Both the position numbers and the translations under genes were made by a program. Source: Planctomycetes bacterium B3_Pla (GTDB taxonomy: Bacteria; Planctomycetota; Phycisphaerae; Sedimentisphaerales; Anaerobacaceae). From it: a DNA stretch of 64,000 bases. Shown here in pieces: positions 25,793 through 34,828 of the stretch (positions within the stretch are counted from its first letter, which is position 1; every line of letters begins with the position of its first letter). The notes beneath the pieces are model-generated. The model was given only the letters and a program-made list of their open reading frames with translations, made no database searches and was not told the origin of the DNA. Location of the stretch: assembly GCA_005223045.1 (NCBI GenBank), contig NJBM01000011.1:1-64000 (forward strand), in the 5' to 3' direction.

Positions 25793-27151
25793 CTAAACCT
25801 TGAATTCGTCCGTCTGGAACTCCAGCTTCCGGGCGGCTTCAACCGCTTCGTTGACCTTCAGTACAGCGACCGCCGTCTCGTATCCGATTTCAGCAGGACA
25901 GTTGAGCTTTGCCCGGCCGCGAATCGCATCGAAAAAGTTCTCCAGGTGCGGTTGATGAAACGGCTTATCCATTTCCACCAGCATATCATACTTCGGCGGC
26001 TTCGGTGACGGCGGCCTGACTTCGCCGACTGTCTCTTCACTTTCAGGCTGGTCCAAGCCCTCGACCTTCTTCAGGTAACCTTTCTTTACCCATCTGTCCC
26101 ACTTTGTCTCCAGCACCCACTTCTCACGATAAATACCGCACCGCGAGGGAGGGTATTCTGTGATTACTAATGAACCCTCAGTTCCCATAAAGTTTTCAAA
26201 ATAACCATTACTGCTGTTGGTGCTTATGGTCTGGTAGAAAGCGGTGACCGGTCCCTGAGCGGTTTCATATTCGTAAATAGCCATTACGGTGTCGTACCAT
26301 TCGTGGGTACTTTTGTCGTAATAGTTGGTGCGTCCACTTGCCACAACGGATTTGGGATGTGCCCCGAGGAACCATGTATAAATATCTATCTGGTGCGAGC
26401 CCAAATCGACAATGGGGCCGCCTCCAAGCCCCTTGTACCATCGCCAGTTCCTAAGTTGCTGCATTGATTTATAACCATACCTGGCAAGCGTCTTTGCATC
26501 AATTTCCGTTCTTTTCGGCACAATCCTGGGCGGCGCGACCGCTCGATTCCACTGCCCGTTGACCGCTGTAATCTGCCCTAACAGCTTCGCATCTTTTAAG
26601 AGCTTCTCATGGCAGAAAATATACCGCGGATTGCTGCGGCGCTGATGACCGATCTGGAGAAGCCTGCCGGTCTCCTTCGCGGCCTGCACCATCTTTCGAG
26701 CGCCATCGAGAGTGTTGGACATCTCTTTTTCGCAATAGACGTGCAGACCGGCTTCGAGGCAGGCCACAGCATGATCGGCGTGCCAGAAGTCGGGCGTTGC
26801 AATTATGACTGCGTCGAGGTCTTTCTCCCTGTCGAGCATCTCCTCGTAGTCCACATAAGCATTGTGCTCGTGGCGATAGGCTCTCAATCGGCCCGATACC
26901 CATTTTCGATTGTAAGGCCAGATATCACATACGGCCCTGAAGCGAATACCGGGGATTTTTCGACAGGTCTCCATAAGAACCTTACCCTGCTCGCCCGCAC
27001 CGAGCAGGGCCACATTTATGTCATCCGGCTCTTTGCGGCTGTTTAACCGCCCGAAGGCCCCGTGCGAAAACGCCAATCCGGCCCCCGCCGCAGCAGTCGA
27101 ATGCAGGAAGTTACGTCTGTTAATCTTTCCTTTTGCTTTTTCACTGTACAT
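25793..27151 (-). CDS. Tat-exported Gfo/Idh/MocA oxidoreductase
   Basis: A 452-residue secreted sugar dehydrogenase-like protein. A twin-arginine signal INRRNFLHSTAAAGAGLAFS lies at about 10-30. The NAD(P) fold has ALLGAGEQGKVLM (glycine motif), AVIIATPDFWHADHA and the catalytic lysine in YCEKEMSNT, followed by the C-terminal alpha/beta domain with GGGPIVDLGSHQID. Members oxidise sugars or sugar derivatives, often at C3. It probably acts in the periplasm-like space on polysaccharide-derived sugars, as two more relatives lie at 33-37 kb. The specific sugar cannot be told. Confidence 0.9.
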   Translation of the reverse strand: MYSEKAKGKINRRNFLHSTAAAGAGLAFSHGAFGRLNSRKEPDDINVALLGAGEQGKVLMETCRKIPGIRFRAVCDIWPYNRKWVSGRLRAYRHEHNAYVDYEEMLDREKDLDAVIIATPDFWHADHAVACLEAGLHVYCEKEMSNTLDGARKMVQAAKETGRLLQIGHQRRSNPRYIFCHEKLLKDAKLLGQITAVNGQWNRAVAPPRIVPKRTEIDAKTLARYGYKSMQQLRNWRWYKGLGGGPIVDLGSHQIDIYTWFLGAHPKSVVASGRTNYYDKSTHEWYDTVMAIYEYETAQGPVTAFYQTISTNSSNGYFENFMGTEGSLVITEYPPSRCGIYREKWVLETKWDRWVKKGYLKKVEGLDQPESEETVGEVRPPSPKPPKYDMLVEMDKPFHQPHLENFFDAIRGRAKLNCPAEIGYETAVAVLKVNEAVEAARKLEFQTDEFKV

Positions 27152-27374
27152 TTTCTTTGCTCCTTTCTATCCAGGCGCGCAGCAGGATCGCAGTTAGCAA
27201 ACCTGACTTCGCCAGTACCGGCAGAACAACGTCAACAAGCATCCATGAGGCGATTTCCAACATTGCCTCATAATGCATCCTCTATCTATTGAGACGTTCC
27301 TCGCAACGTTTTGGTATAAGGAAAATGAAGCAAATGGATCTTGTTAAGGAACAGTCACCCTTTCCCGTCGGTCC

Positions 27375-28466
27375 CTATTTTGCCTCTAAGGTGACAATTT
27401 TGGGATGCGCGATAAGCTCAGGTCCGTTGTCGTTGCCGATCACATTGTAGTGGCCATTGTCACTCCAGAAGACAAATCCTGCCAGTTCGGGATAACTGGT
27501 TTCCAGTTTTTTAACCACATCCAGGCAATCCCTGGCCGGATCCGACCGTCCACGAATCCCCAGTTCCGACCACCAAATCACCTTTCCGGCGTTTTTCTTC
27601 TTTTCGAGAGCCCAGTTATACTCGGAAAAATTCAAACCTGTGCCATAAGCTGATTTTCCCAGGACATCCACGTATGCATCGCCCGGATAATATTTTTCCA
27701 GTGCACCGTGATTGGCAGTGGTATGATAGGCCCAGATGATATTGTCAAGGCCCTTGTCGTTGGTCAAGTAGTCGTGAACCAGGCGATAGAGCTTGATGAT
27801 GTTTTCGGGTCCCTCCTTGGCGTGCCACTTGTTCCTGTCGTCACTTTCCACAAAGGGTGTATAAACAACCGGTATTTTCTTATCCTTCAACCACTGCAAA
27901 TTGGCAGCCATCCTGTCCATCTGTTTATAGAAGTTATGCCTGGTCGGATTATCACCGGGGGCAAATATCGGGTCGATATCAACCGGATCGTTCCATGATC
28001 TTCCCGATGGATTGGCATAAAACGTAAATACTCCCACAATCATGCCGCGATCCCACATTTCCTTGACGCCGTTATTCCAATCCGAATCGGGAAAGGGATC
28101 GTCATGAAAATCATACGTGACACATCCATATCTGGGCATTTTCCCTGTGTGATCGTAAACTTTCCTGAGCCAATTGGTGGGATGATCCATATCCGGATTC
28201 TCATTATGCACCCAAGTGGCCATTTGCCCGAACATATAGCGGCTGTTTCCCAGACTTCTCAGATAGGCCAATACCTTCTCAGCTTGCGGGGTGTGACTTT
28301 TACCTACAACTTGTGGCCAAGCCACGGGCATAAGAAAAAATGCTAAAAGCAGCACAAAGTGAGTAGGATGGGCAAATTTTTGCCCATGCTGATAATGTGG
28401 CGTAATCCAAACCGCATGGGCAGGAGACCTGCCCATCCTACATCCTGGACTTAAAGATGATTTCAT
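27375..28466 (-). CDS. Secreted GH26-like glycoside hydrolase (beta-mannanase type)
   Basis: The start at 28466 was chosen because GGAG lies 9 bases upstream and the ATG follows the GNAT stop by 17 bp; the frame itself is open further up. Product of 363 residues. A hydrophobic h-region FVLLLAFFLMPVAWP serves as signal peptide. The enzyme part has GQMATWVHN, KMPRYGCVTYDF, VVYTPFVESDD (likely acid/base Glu) and WWSELGIRG (likely nucleophile Glu), the order seen in GH26 mannanases. A palindromic repeat (28363-28441) is built in frame into the stretch before the h-region. Activity on mannan is inferred from family. Confidence 0.82.
   Translation of the reverse strand: MKSSLSPGCRMGRSPAHAVWITPHYQHGQKFAHPTHFVLLLAFFLMPVAWPQVVGKSHTPQAEKVLAYLRSLGNSRYMFGQMATWVHNENPDMDHPTNWLRKVYDHTGKMPRYGCVTYDFHDDPFPDSDWNNGVKEMWDRGMIVGVFTFYANPSGRSWNDPVDIDPIFAPGDNPTRHNFYKQMDRMAANLQWLKDKKIPVVYTPFVESDDRNKWHAKEGPENIIKLYRLVHDYLTNDKGLDNIIWAYHTTANHGALEKYYPGDAYVDVLGKSAYGTGLNFSEYNWALEKKKNAGKVIWWSELGIRGRSDPARDCLDVVKKLETSYPELAGFVFWSDNGHYNVIGNDNGPELIAHPKIVTLEAK
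28363..28441. repeat. Inverted-repeat element, GTAGG-TGGGC family copy 2, inside the GH26 signal region
   Basis: GTAGGATGGGC at 28363-28373 matches GCCCATCCTAC at 28431-28441. A second nested pair (GGGCAAA/TTTGCCC and GGGCAGG/CCTGCCC) lies inside. It keeps the reading frame of the GH26 gene open and encodes about 26 residues of its N-terminus. Confidence 0.75.
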
Positions 28467-29142
28467 AAAACGCGGCTCCAAATTATGCTCCTTGTTTGCC
28501 ATCTGCTTTGAATCCATCATGAAAAGCGACCGTGCCTTCAGGTGTATGTCCATGGAAGGACAGAGCGAAGAAGACCTCCGGCGGTACTCCCTCAATCACA
28601 AGGCCGGGCACATTCCGGAACCCTAACTTCCTGTAGTACTCCGGATGTCCTACGACACAGCATCCTTGAGCATTCAGGTTCTTCAGGCGGGACAGCCCTT
28701 CCTGTATCAGAGCTTTGCCGACGCCCTTCCGCTGATACTCCGGCGACACCGAGAAAGGTCCTAATCCATACCAGTTTCGCGTGCCGTCCGAGATCGTCAC
28801 CGCCGAGAATGCTATATGACCGATGAGGCGGCCGTTCAATTCCGCAACCAGAGATACTGTCAGGGCCTTGGCGGCACGCAGGGCCTCTATGATGAACTGC
28901 TCCGTGTGGTTGCTGATTTCCAACGTTTCGAACGCAGCAATTGTGACTTCGCTTATCGCACCGATATCGGCGTCAGTCTCGTCTCTGATAACCATGCCTC
29001 GATTCGCGGGATTCATGTTCGTCTTCCTTACTGGCCAACATTGTTATATTTTAATAGGAACAGTTTTTCAAGGTAATCCTCTTGCCTTTAGTGCGATAAT
29101 GATTCACTGGACTTAAGGATAATTTCATAAAACGCCGCTCCA
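28444..29142. repeat. 37-bp imperfect direct repeats bracketing the GNAT gene
   Basis: The segment 28444-28480 (ribosome-binding site and first codons of GH26) recurs at 29106-29142 with about four mismatches, both containing TTTCATAAAACGC. The upstream copy keeps an ATG and a few codons of the GH26 start. The GNAT gene lies exactly between the copies, as if inserted there. Confidence 0.6.
28483..29016 (-). CDS. GNAT-family N-acetyltransferase
   Basis: A 177-residue protein of the YhbS-like acetyltransferase group. The acetyl-CoA site is the segment VSPEYQRKGVGKALI (about 90-105; R/QxxGxG/A pattern), preceded by LIGHIAFSAV and followed by VVGHPEYYRKLGFRN. It would transfer an acetyl group to a small molecule or protein; the substrate is unknown. 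AAGGAAG is placed before the ATG. It precedes GH26 by 17 bp, but it is bracketed by copies of the GH26 start region, so it may be a later insertion. Confidence 0.88.
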   Translation of the reverse strand: MNPANRGMVIRDETDADIGAISEVTIAAFETLEISNHTEQFIIEALRAAKALTVSLVAELNGRLIGHIAFSAVTISDGTRNWYGLGPFSVSPEYQRKGVGKALIQEGLSRLKNLNAQGCCVVGHPEYYRKLGFRNVPGLVIEGVPPEVFFALSFHGHTPEGTVAFHDGFKADGKQGA

Positions 29143-29176
29143 GGATTGTAAATGCTGGTTTTGGGATTTGATGGAT

Positions 29177-29713
29177 TTAATGAGGTTCGTCCTTCTTTTC
29201 TCGCTCAGCCTCTAAAAGCTCTTTGTTAAAAACATAAATTCTAATCTCTTGCTCAGAGACTTCTTGACCTTCAAATACAACAGTAATCAAATGCACACCA
29301 ATATCACTCCACCTGGGCCTCCATTTGATATAGTCCTGGCCATCTCTTTTTATTAGTTCCATACCTGAAGGATGAGGTTTTCGTAGAAAGAAGTGGCAAT
29401 TCTTCGGAGGGTTAATCTCTATCATATAGATGTCGTCATATCGTTTTCTATCGGAAGGGTTTTTAATTTCCAGGCGAACCTTTCCCTCTTCATCAACTCC
29501 GGTTTGCATAGCAGCTAATTCGTATGCACTGTTTTTTGCTCTGTTAAGGCAAGGCAGAAGGATGCTCATTAATAAGACGATAATGGACATTACTATCAAG
29601 AGTTCAAGAAGAGTAAAACCCTTTAGTCGCACTATCGGTTTTAGTTTTGACTTGTTATTTTGCATCTTTTTGTCAGGGAAAGTCACCGTCTTCTGTGAAC
29701 CGTTTCCAGCCAT
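29177..29713 (-). CDS. Prepilin-type pseudopilin protein
   Basis: A 178-residue protein with a type IV prepilin/type II secretion N-terminus: after a basic leader, GFTLLELLIVMSIIVLLMSI with the conserved Glu at position 5 of the mature chain, then LPCLNRAKNSA. This leader followed by a short globular domain is very frequent in planctomycetes, often in large families. The C-terminal part (MIEINPPKNCHFFLRKP and onward) is unrecognised. No other pilus or secretion genes are adjacent, so it probably joins a pilus or secretion machine encoded elsewhere. Confidence 0.88.
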   Translation of the reverse strand: MAGNGSQKTVTFPDKKMQNNKSKLKPIVRLKGFTLLELLIVMSIIVLLMSILLPCLNRAKNSAYELAAMQTGVDEEGKVRLEIKNPSDRKRYDDIYMIEINPPKNCHFFLRKPHPSGMELIKRDGQDYIKWRPRWSDIGVHLITVVFEGQEVSEQEIRIYVFNKELLEAEREKKDEPH

Positions 29714-29727
29714 AAATAGGTGGCTGT

Positions 29728-29865
29728 GGGCCTGTTGAAAAACGTGAGATTGCTTCGTCGCTCCGCTCCTCGCAATGACAAAAGCTCCATTTTCGCGTCA
29801 TTGCGAGCGATTCGCAGAATCGCGCGGCAATCTCAGGCTTTGCGGTGGGACTTTTTCAACAGGCC
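29728..29865. mobile_element. MITE-like palindromic element, copy A
   Basis: Terminal inverted repeats GGGCCTGTTGAAAAA and TTTTTCAACAGGCCC enclose about 108 bp with internal complementary segments (ATTGCTTCGTCGCTCC... and GCGAGCGATTCGC). No coding capacity. Copy B at 49474-49612 carries the same interior in the opposite orientation. Flanks GGTGGCTGTGGG and GCTGTCCCTA are shared by both copies. Confidence 0.8.
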
Positions 29866-29966
29866 CGCTGTCCCTAGTTTGGCTCATTCAGGCCGAGAAA
29901 AGCCAGCAGGTTAAGGGGAAGAAAGGTTAAGAGTAAGGTGGTCTAGCTTAGCGTAATATCTTTAAC

Positions 29967-30596
29967 TTAATTCCTCCTGTGTTCCACCTTTAAACAATGA
30001 TAATCCTTCCCTCCGGATATATTCTTCAACTGTCTCTTTATACCCCAAACTTTATATCTGCGCATAATCCTCTTTCTGTCCTCAAAGGTCTCATACAAGT
30101 TTCTCGAGAGAACAATTTTATTCTGAGGCATGCTGTCACGTTGTCCAATAGCACCCTGAAGTCGAGCCGCAACATTGACTGCTCTCCCTATATATTCTCG
30201 TTTTCTACTCATCACAATCTTAGTGCAAGAACCTATATCCATCCCTGATGTTAGGCCAATTCTCGGAATCGAAGTGGTCAGTACTCTTTCGATGTGGCGT
30301 CTATAGAGACCGTAAAATTTCTCTGGCAAAGAATCTAAGAGAAACTCGAGTATCTCTAATCCATTTGTACGAGGTTCAAAAAGGAGTATCCAACCGTCAC
30401 CGAGGAACTTGTATAATTCGAACTTGAGTGATGAACTCTCGTTCTGCAGATAGTCTTTGAGTTCGATAAGAAGATCTCGCCAACGTTTCTGGTTTTCTGT
30501 ACTGAGGAGGTTTTCAAGAATTGATGTGGAAGAACAGATATCAAAAAAGACCACTATCTTCTTTACTGTTTTGACTTGGTCAGATTTCTGTGTCAT
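29967..30596 (-). CDS. Class III adenylate/guanylate cyclase domain protein
   Basis: The start at 30596 was chosen for AAGGATGA upstream. The 209-residue protein is essentially one cyclase domain: FFDICSST (first metal Asp), YKFLGDGWILLF (second metal Asp, substrate region), GLTSGMDIG and YIGRAVNVAARLQG (transition-state Asn and Arg). It would make cAMP or cGMP. No receiver, GAF or membrane part is attached, so regulation must come from elsewhere. It lies alone between a MITE-like element and the formylglycine-generating-enzyme-like gene. Confidence 0.85.
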   Translation of the reverse strand: MTQKSDQVKTVKKIVVFFDICSSTSILENLLSTENQKRWRDLLIELKDYLQNESSSLKFELYKFLGDGWILLFEPRTNGLEILEFLLDSLPEKFYGLYRRHIERVLTTSIPRIGLTSGMDIGSCTKIVMSRKREYIGRAVNVAARLQGAIGQRDSMPQNKIVLSRNLYETFEDRKRIMRRYKVWGIKRQLKNISGGKDYHCLKVEHRRN

Positions 30597-30718
30597 AATT
30601 TCATCCTTTCTATCCAACTCAGTCTAACTGTTTTTCAGAAAATTGTCTCTTCTCTACAACGAACAAGTCTAAACATCCGCAATTCTACTGATATGAATAT
30701 ACTTTCAAATACACTAGG

Positions 30719-31771
30719 TTACTCAACTGGCTCCTCAGGCTCAATTGGATCGATCGGCCAAAGATCCGGGGGGTCGCTCTTCGGCCGCACCAAATTAGAG
30801 AATGCACCGCACCAATGGATGATGGGAAACAGTCGTGGACGGGCAGCACAACGGAACCCAGTGCGGTTGCTGAGGTTGCAAGGGCAGCCATAGTCTCTTC
30901 GCGTAACGCGGACCAGGGATCTGTCAATGGCAAATTCAACCTCCTGATCTTCTACCTCGGGGCTATAGTACTCGGACCAAGACCCTCCCCGCATCACCTT
31001 ACCGAGGGAGTCTACCGGCCCGGAAGGACCCTGTGGATTCTCGTGCGGACTCGTGGAGTAGTAATCCAGATCACACCAATCGTTCGTCCACTCGCGCAGA
31101 TTGCCACTCATATCGTAGATACCGAGCTCATTCGCCTTGAGTTGCCCCACTGGTTGGCTGGATGAGGCGTTGTTCTTGTGCCACGCAACTTCGTCCGCCA
31201 CGTCGCTTCCGCTATAGCGGAAATACTCTACCTGTCCAGGCACAAATCTGCTAAGATGCCCACCCTTCGCAGCGTATTCCCACTCAGCTTCTGTGGGCAA
31301 TCGCTTGTCGAAGGCTTCACAGTATGCCATGGCACCGTGCCAGCTCACGTGCACTGGGAACTCTTCTTTCCCTTCTTCTACGGAGAAGACGCCGTCCGAG
31401 TAAGTGATCTCGTCGTAGGTGAAGCCCGCATGATTCACAATGAGAGCACGATCCCCGTTTATGTTCACATTGAGATATGTTCCTCCCGACCAATCCACTT
31501 GAACGGTCTCTACCCATCCCTTGTCTAATGCGGTATTGAGAAACGCCGCATAGCGGCTGTTCGTCACCTCATATTTGTCGATCCAGAAGCTGCCGAGTTT
31601 CACCGTATGTACAGGCTTCTCACGCGGCAGGCCATCGCTACACCCCATTTGAAACTCGCCTGCTTCAACATGCACCATGCCTGCGTAATTGATCGCGTGG
31701 CAGCCACGCTCAATCAGAATGAGGAGAAGTAACAAGGCTCCTGTTGGGGGAAGATAGCTTTTCCACTTCAT
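30719..31771 (-). CDS. Formylglycine-generating-enzyme/sulfatase-modifying-factor family protein, secreted
   Basis: A 350-residue protein with a signal-peptide-like start (PTGALLLLLILIERGCHA) and the FGE-sulfatase domain: VEAGEFQMGCSDG, SFWIDKYEVTNSRYAAFL, PVHVSWHGAMAYCEAFDKRLPTEAEWEYAA, GLR/NLREWTNDW and RGGSWSEYY. The family either makes formylglycine in sulfatases or, more often in planctomycetes, serves other roles such as sugar or peptide binding. The usual paired cysteines near the end are rearranged (GCPCNLS...GFRCAA), so a true FGE activity is doubtful. Confidence 0.87.
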   Translation of the reverse strand: MKWKSYLPPTGALLLLLILIERGCHAINYAGMVHVEAGEFQMGCSDGLPREKPVHTVKLGSFWIDKYEVTNSRYAAFLNTALDKGWVETVQVDWSGGTYLNVNINGDRALIVNHAGFTYDEITYSDGVFSVEEGKEEFPVHVSWHGAMAYCEAFDKRLPTEAEWEYAAKGGHLSRFVPGQVEYFRYSGSDVADEVAWHKNNASSSQPVGQLKANELGIYDMSGNLREWTNDWCDLDYYSTSPHENPQGPSGPVDSLGKVMRGGSWSEYYSPEVEDQEVEFAIDRSLVRVTRRDYGCPCNLSNRTGFRCAARPRLFPIIHWCGAFSNLVRPKSDPPDLWPIDPIEPEEPVE

Positions 31772-32584
31772 GGTTCACTCCTTTCGAGATTCGAACCTAT
31801 TCCAGAGGCGAATTAAAGGAGGTGTCCGGTACATTTTCTCATACACTTCCCAAGTTCGGCCATTGTGAAATCCGTTGGGCTGATCTATCAGAGGCGTAAG
31901 GTTCATGGTGCTTTCGCCACGGATTCCCTCTCGTTACGTTAGCTCCCAAACACATAACGTATTTTACCTATTGTCCCAGACAAAAACAAAGAAATTCAGC
32001 AAGAAAATTGTTTCTTGGACGGGATTTACAGGATCAAGGCGGATTTATTGTAGGAAAAAGCAGAAACTTGAAACCGCGGACGAACGCAGACTCCGTCCTG
32101 AGCAACGTCGAAGGATTAACGCGGATAGATTAAACTCTGTGTCCTCTGTGATCTCTGTGGCTGTAAAGGAAAAGACTGAAACCACTAATTAACACTATTT
32201 CTTGGTGTTAATCTGTGTCAATCCGGTTAATCCTGTCTATTTTAGCCTACTATTGATCTTTTCTCCGTGTCCTCTGTGCTCTCCGTGGCTCCTGTAATTG
32301 ACTATTTTCTATTTACTATCGACTATTGCTTTTCTTCGTGGCTCTTCGTGCCTTCCCATTCGGCTTCGCTCAGGGCAGGCAATGGTGAAACAAAATCAGT
32401 GTTAATCGGCGTTAATCAGTGTCAATTCGTGGTTTCGTGGTTTTTCCTGGCTGTCAAAAATATCTTGAAATTTTCGTGACTTTTTGGTATCATGTGGCCT
32501 CATACAGATAGTGGGGAGTTTGTGCGAAGTGTGAAGTAGTAATAGCGGCCGCCGGCAGTTACGGCTTTTTACCTGGGTGAGATT
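31772..32584. other. Repeat-rich intergenic stretch
   Basis: No gene is supported. It holds short dispersed fragments: TTAATC-type words (GTTAATCTGTGTCAATC), CTCTGTG-type words (CTCTGTGTCCTCTGTG), a TTTACTATC-type word also seen at 25017 and 55195, and a CTCAGGGCAGGC segment that resembles one at 25710. The 3' end contains the promoter region of the gene at 32585. Confidence 0.5.
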
Positions 32585-33553
32585 ATGGAAACGCGACTTA
32601 ACAAATCCAGATTGATCGTCAGTATTGGTTTTCTCGGCTTGCTGATGTTAATTTGCACCGGCAGTTCTTACGCAAAAACTTCTTTCAAGAATACGCCGTT
32701 ATACAGGCATGTTGTCAAACGGCGAAACTCCCAGCCTGTCAAGCTCTATGAAAACAAGCCGACCGCTTCCGGCAAGCAAGTGGAGGTTGCAGAGACATCG
32801 AGCGACGTGAAAGTCATAGTGGCGGAGAAGGGCAAGCCTGCCACACCGGTGAGCCCTGCTGAACCTCCCAGGCCCAGGAGAGTTCCTGTGGCAAGGAGGA
32901 GCCCGGTTAGATTGGCGGATCCGTCGACGTTTACGCGGGAAATGCCTTTTAGTGAGGCTATTGATATATTGCGTAATTCAACTTTCCCCAGGTTGAATAT
33001 CGTAGTTTTGTGGAAAAATTTGGAGGAAAATACTGATATATATCCTGACACTCCAATAGGAATTGACGGTGTAACCGGAGTTTCACTCAGCAGACACTTA
33101 AAATCTTTGTTAGATGGAGTTTCGGGAGGAGCCCAGGAAAAATTGGGGTATGTTGTCGATGAGGGGATTGTTGTTGTTTCAACATTGGGGAATTTACCTA
33201 AAAGAATGGTGACTCGCGTTTATGATATAACCGATTTAGTTGGCCAGCCTGCTAACTATGGCGGTATGCAGGGCCTGATGATGGGCCGCATGCTCGGCAT
33301 GATGAGCGGAGGCGGGATGATGGGTGGTGGAATGATGGGCGGTGGGATGATGGGTGGTGGGATGATGGGTGGCGGAATGATGGGTGGTGGGATGATGGGT
33401 GGTGGGATGATGAGTGGTTTAGGCGGGGGATATGGAATGCAGGGCGGCATGATGCCCGGCTTAGGCGGCGGATACGGAAACCTTGGCGGAGGATTTAATG
33501 CAAATTCAGGACTATTTGGTTCAACTAACACACCGTCCGGGCCTTTTAGATGA
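32585..33553 (+). CDS. Secreted secretin-short-domain protein with Met-Gly repeat tail
   Basis: A 322-residue protein. A signal peptide (IVSIGFLGLLMLICTGSSYA) is followed by a Pro/Ser/Arg linker, a globular domain (MPFSEAIDILRN... to TRVYDITDLV; about 120-215) that resembles the short N-terminal beta-alpha domain of secretin/TonB-type proteins, and a tail of repeated GGGMM blocks (about 240-280). Proteins of this layout are typical of planctomycetes. Role may be in the secretion apparatus or cell surface. The tail is encoded by 15-bp tandem repeats. It stands alone on the plus strand. Confidence 0.7.
   Translation: METRLNKSRLIVSIGFLGLLMLICTGSSYAKTSFKNTPLYRHVVKRRNSQPVKLYENKPTASGKQVEVAETSSDVKVIVAEKGKPATPVSPAEPPRPRRVPVARRSPVRLADPSTFTREMPFSEAIDILRNSTFPRLNIVVLWKNLEENTDIYPDTPIGIDGVTGVSLSRHLKSLLDGVSGGAQEKLGYVVDEGIVVVSTLGNLPKRMVTRVYDITDLVGQPANYGGMQGLMMGRMLGMMSGGGMMGGGMMGGGMMGGGMMGGGMMGGGMMGGGMMSGLGGGYGMQGGMMPGLGGGYGNLGGGFNANSGLFGSTNTPSGPFR
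33311..33415. repeat. 15-bp tandem repeat coding for GGGMM units
   Basis: About seven head-to-tail copies of a GGTGGGATGATGGGT-like unit inside the 32585 gene. It is a site where copy number could vary in frame. Confidence 0.85.
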
Positions 33554-33575
33554 GACAATACATCCCAGAATAACT

Positions 33576-34793
33576 TCATGCCTTCAGGCCGGTTAGATCA
33601 ACGTCGATCTTCTTATTCTCTCTGATCAGCTCATCCCAGCTCAACTGTGTATTTCGCTTTGCCGCCTCACGGCCGAGAATACACGCTAACGTGGCGTCAA
33701 CACTTGGCTCAACCGTAGGATTGTCATAAATTCCGTTGACAATGCTGTGATGGAACGTGTCGAGGTTGCGCTTTATGCCGTTGTTGTAGAGATTCTCTAC
33801 TTCGCCGCCTCGATAGCCGCCTTTGTTGCCCCGTATCTGGACGTTACCGGAGTAGCTCGTTTCCGTATAACCGTCCCGGCCGAAGGCCAGACAAGTGCAG
33901 TTGAAGCCGTGAGTGTTCCTGATATGCTCCCCGCGATGATTCAATATCAAACCATCCTCGAACCGATAGGTTACCGAATAGACGTCCGCCGAGTCGCCAT
34001 GCGGATCATTCCTTGCAGTCCGGCAGCTACCTACGGCGCTGATGGGGCGCGCCCCGGCAATCCACAGGGCGACATCAATAGCGTGGATGCCCGCAGCGAC
34101 CAACTGCCCGCCGCCCAGAGCAATATCGTTGACCCAGATCAGGCGCTGCAATCTGCTCTCGATATTGCCCGTCATCGGCGGATCGGGGAAACCGTCGTCT
34201 GTGTAGAACGAACTCAGCATCGCAAGTTGGCCGATTAGACCATTATGTGTGCGTTTGACAGCTTCGATAATGAACGGATCAGTGCGCGTCTGAAAATCCA
34301 CCAAAAAAACCTGCCTGCTTCGCGAGGCCTTTTTCGCCGCTGCTGAAATCGCCAGGCACCCCGGCACGTCGCAGGCGACCGGCTTGGCGAGGTAAACATG
34401 ACAGCCCGCATCAACCGCGGCGGCGACATGCGCAGGGAAACAGTACGGCGGCGTCTCACAAAATACTGTATCGACCTTGCTCGCGAGGAGTTTTTCGTAG
34501 CCGGACAATCCGGAGAAACGGCGCTGCCCGGCGACGCCGAGTTTCTCGCCGACGGTCTGCACGACCTTGGGGAAATAATCGGCAGCCGAAACGACCTGAA
34601 AACCATCGTGCTCGGCGAGCATCCCGGCTATCAGGCGGCCGCGACCGCCAAGCCCGATACAGCCGACCTCTATTCGGGAGTTAGCCGCGGTGCCGCTAAC
34701 AGCGGATGGCTTTACAATCGCAAAGCCCGCCGTCGCGGCGGCGGAACCGGCGATAAACCGGCGCCGGCTGAAGAGATATTTCTTCCGTGCCAT
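33576..34793 (-). CDS. Tat-exported Gfo/Idh/MocA oxidoreductase
   Basis: A 405-residue protein with a twin-arginine signal FSRRRFIAGSAAATAGFAI (about 8-27). The NAD fold has VGCIGLGGRGRLIAG and TVFCETPPYCFPAHV, the catalytic lysine in YLAKPVACD, and LGGGQLVAAGIHAIDVALW in the second domain. It probably oxidises a sugar outside the cytoplasm. It is followed, in the direction of transcription, by nothing close, and is preceded by the DUF1080 lipoprotein and a second oxidoreductase, so the three form a sugar-processing cluster (34829, 35519). Confidence 0.9.
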   Translation of the reverse strand: MARKKYLFSRRRFIAGSAAATAGFAIVKPSAVSGTAANSRIEVGCIGLGGRGRLIAGMLAEHDGFQVVSAADYFPKVVQTVGEKLGVAGQRRFSGLSGYEKLLASKVDTVFCETPPYCFPAHVAAAVDAGCHVYLAKPVACDVPGCLAISAAAKKASRSRQVFLVDFQTRTDPFIIEAVKRTHNGLIGQLAMLSSFYTDDGFPDPPMTGNIESRLQRLIWVNDIALGGGQLVAAGIHAIDVALWIAGARPISAVGSCRTARNDPHGDSADVYSVTYRFEDGLILNHRGEHIRNTHGFNCTCLAFGRDGYTETSYSGNVQIRGNKGGYRGGEVENLYNNGIKRNLDTFHHSIVNGIYDNPTVEPSVDATLACILGREAAKRNTQLSWDELIRENKKIDVDLTGLKA

Positions 34794-34828
34794 TTGTCAC
34801 TGGCCCTCCGATTCCGCCAACGAATTAG

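Noticed and set aside
31905..32192. A 95-codon plus-strand frame in the intergenic stretch
   Set aside because: It is made of dispersed repeat words and has no ribosome-binding site or family signal.
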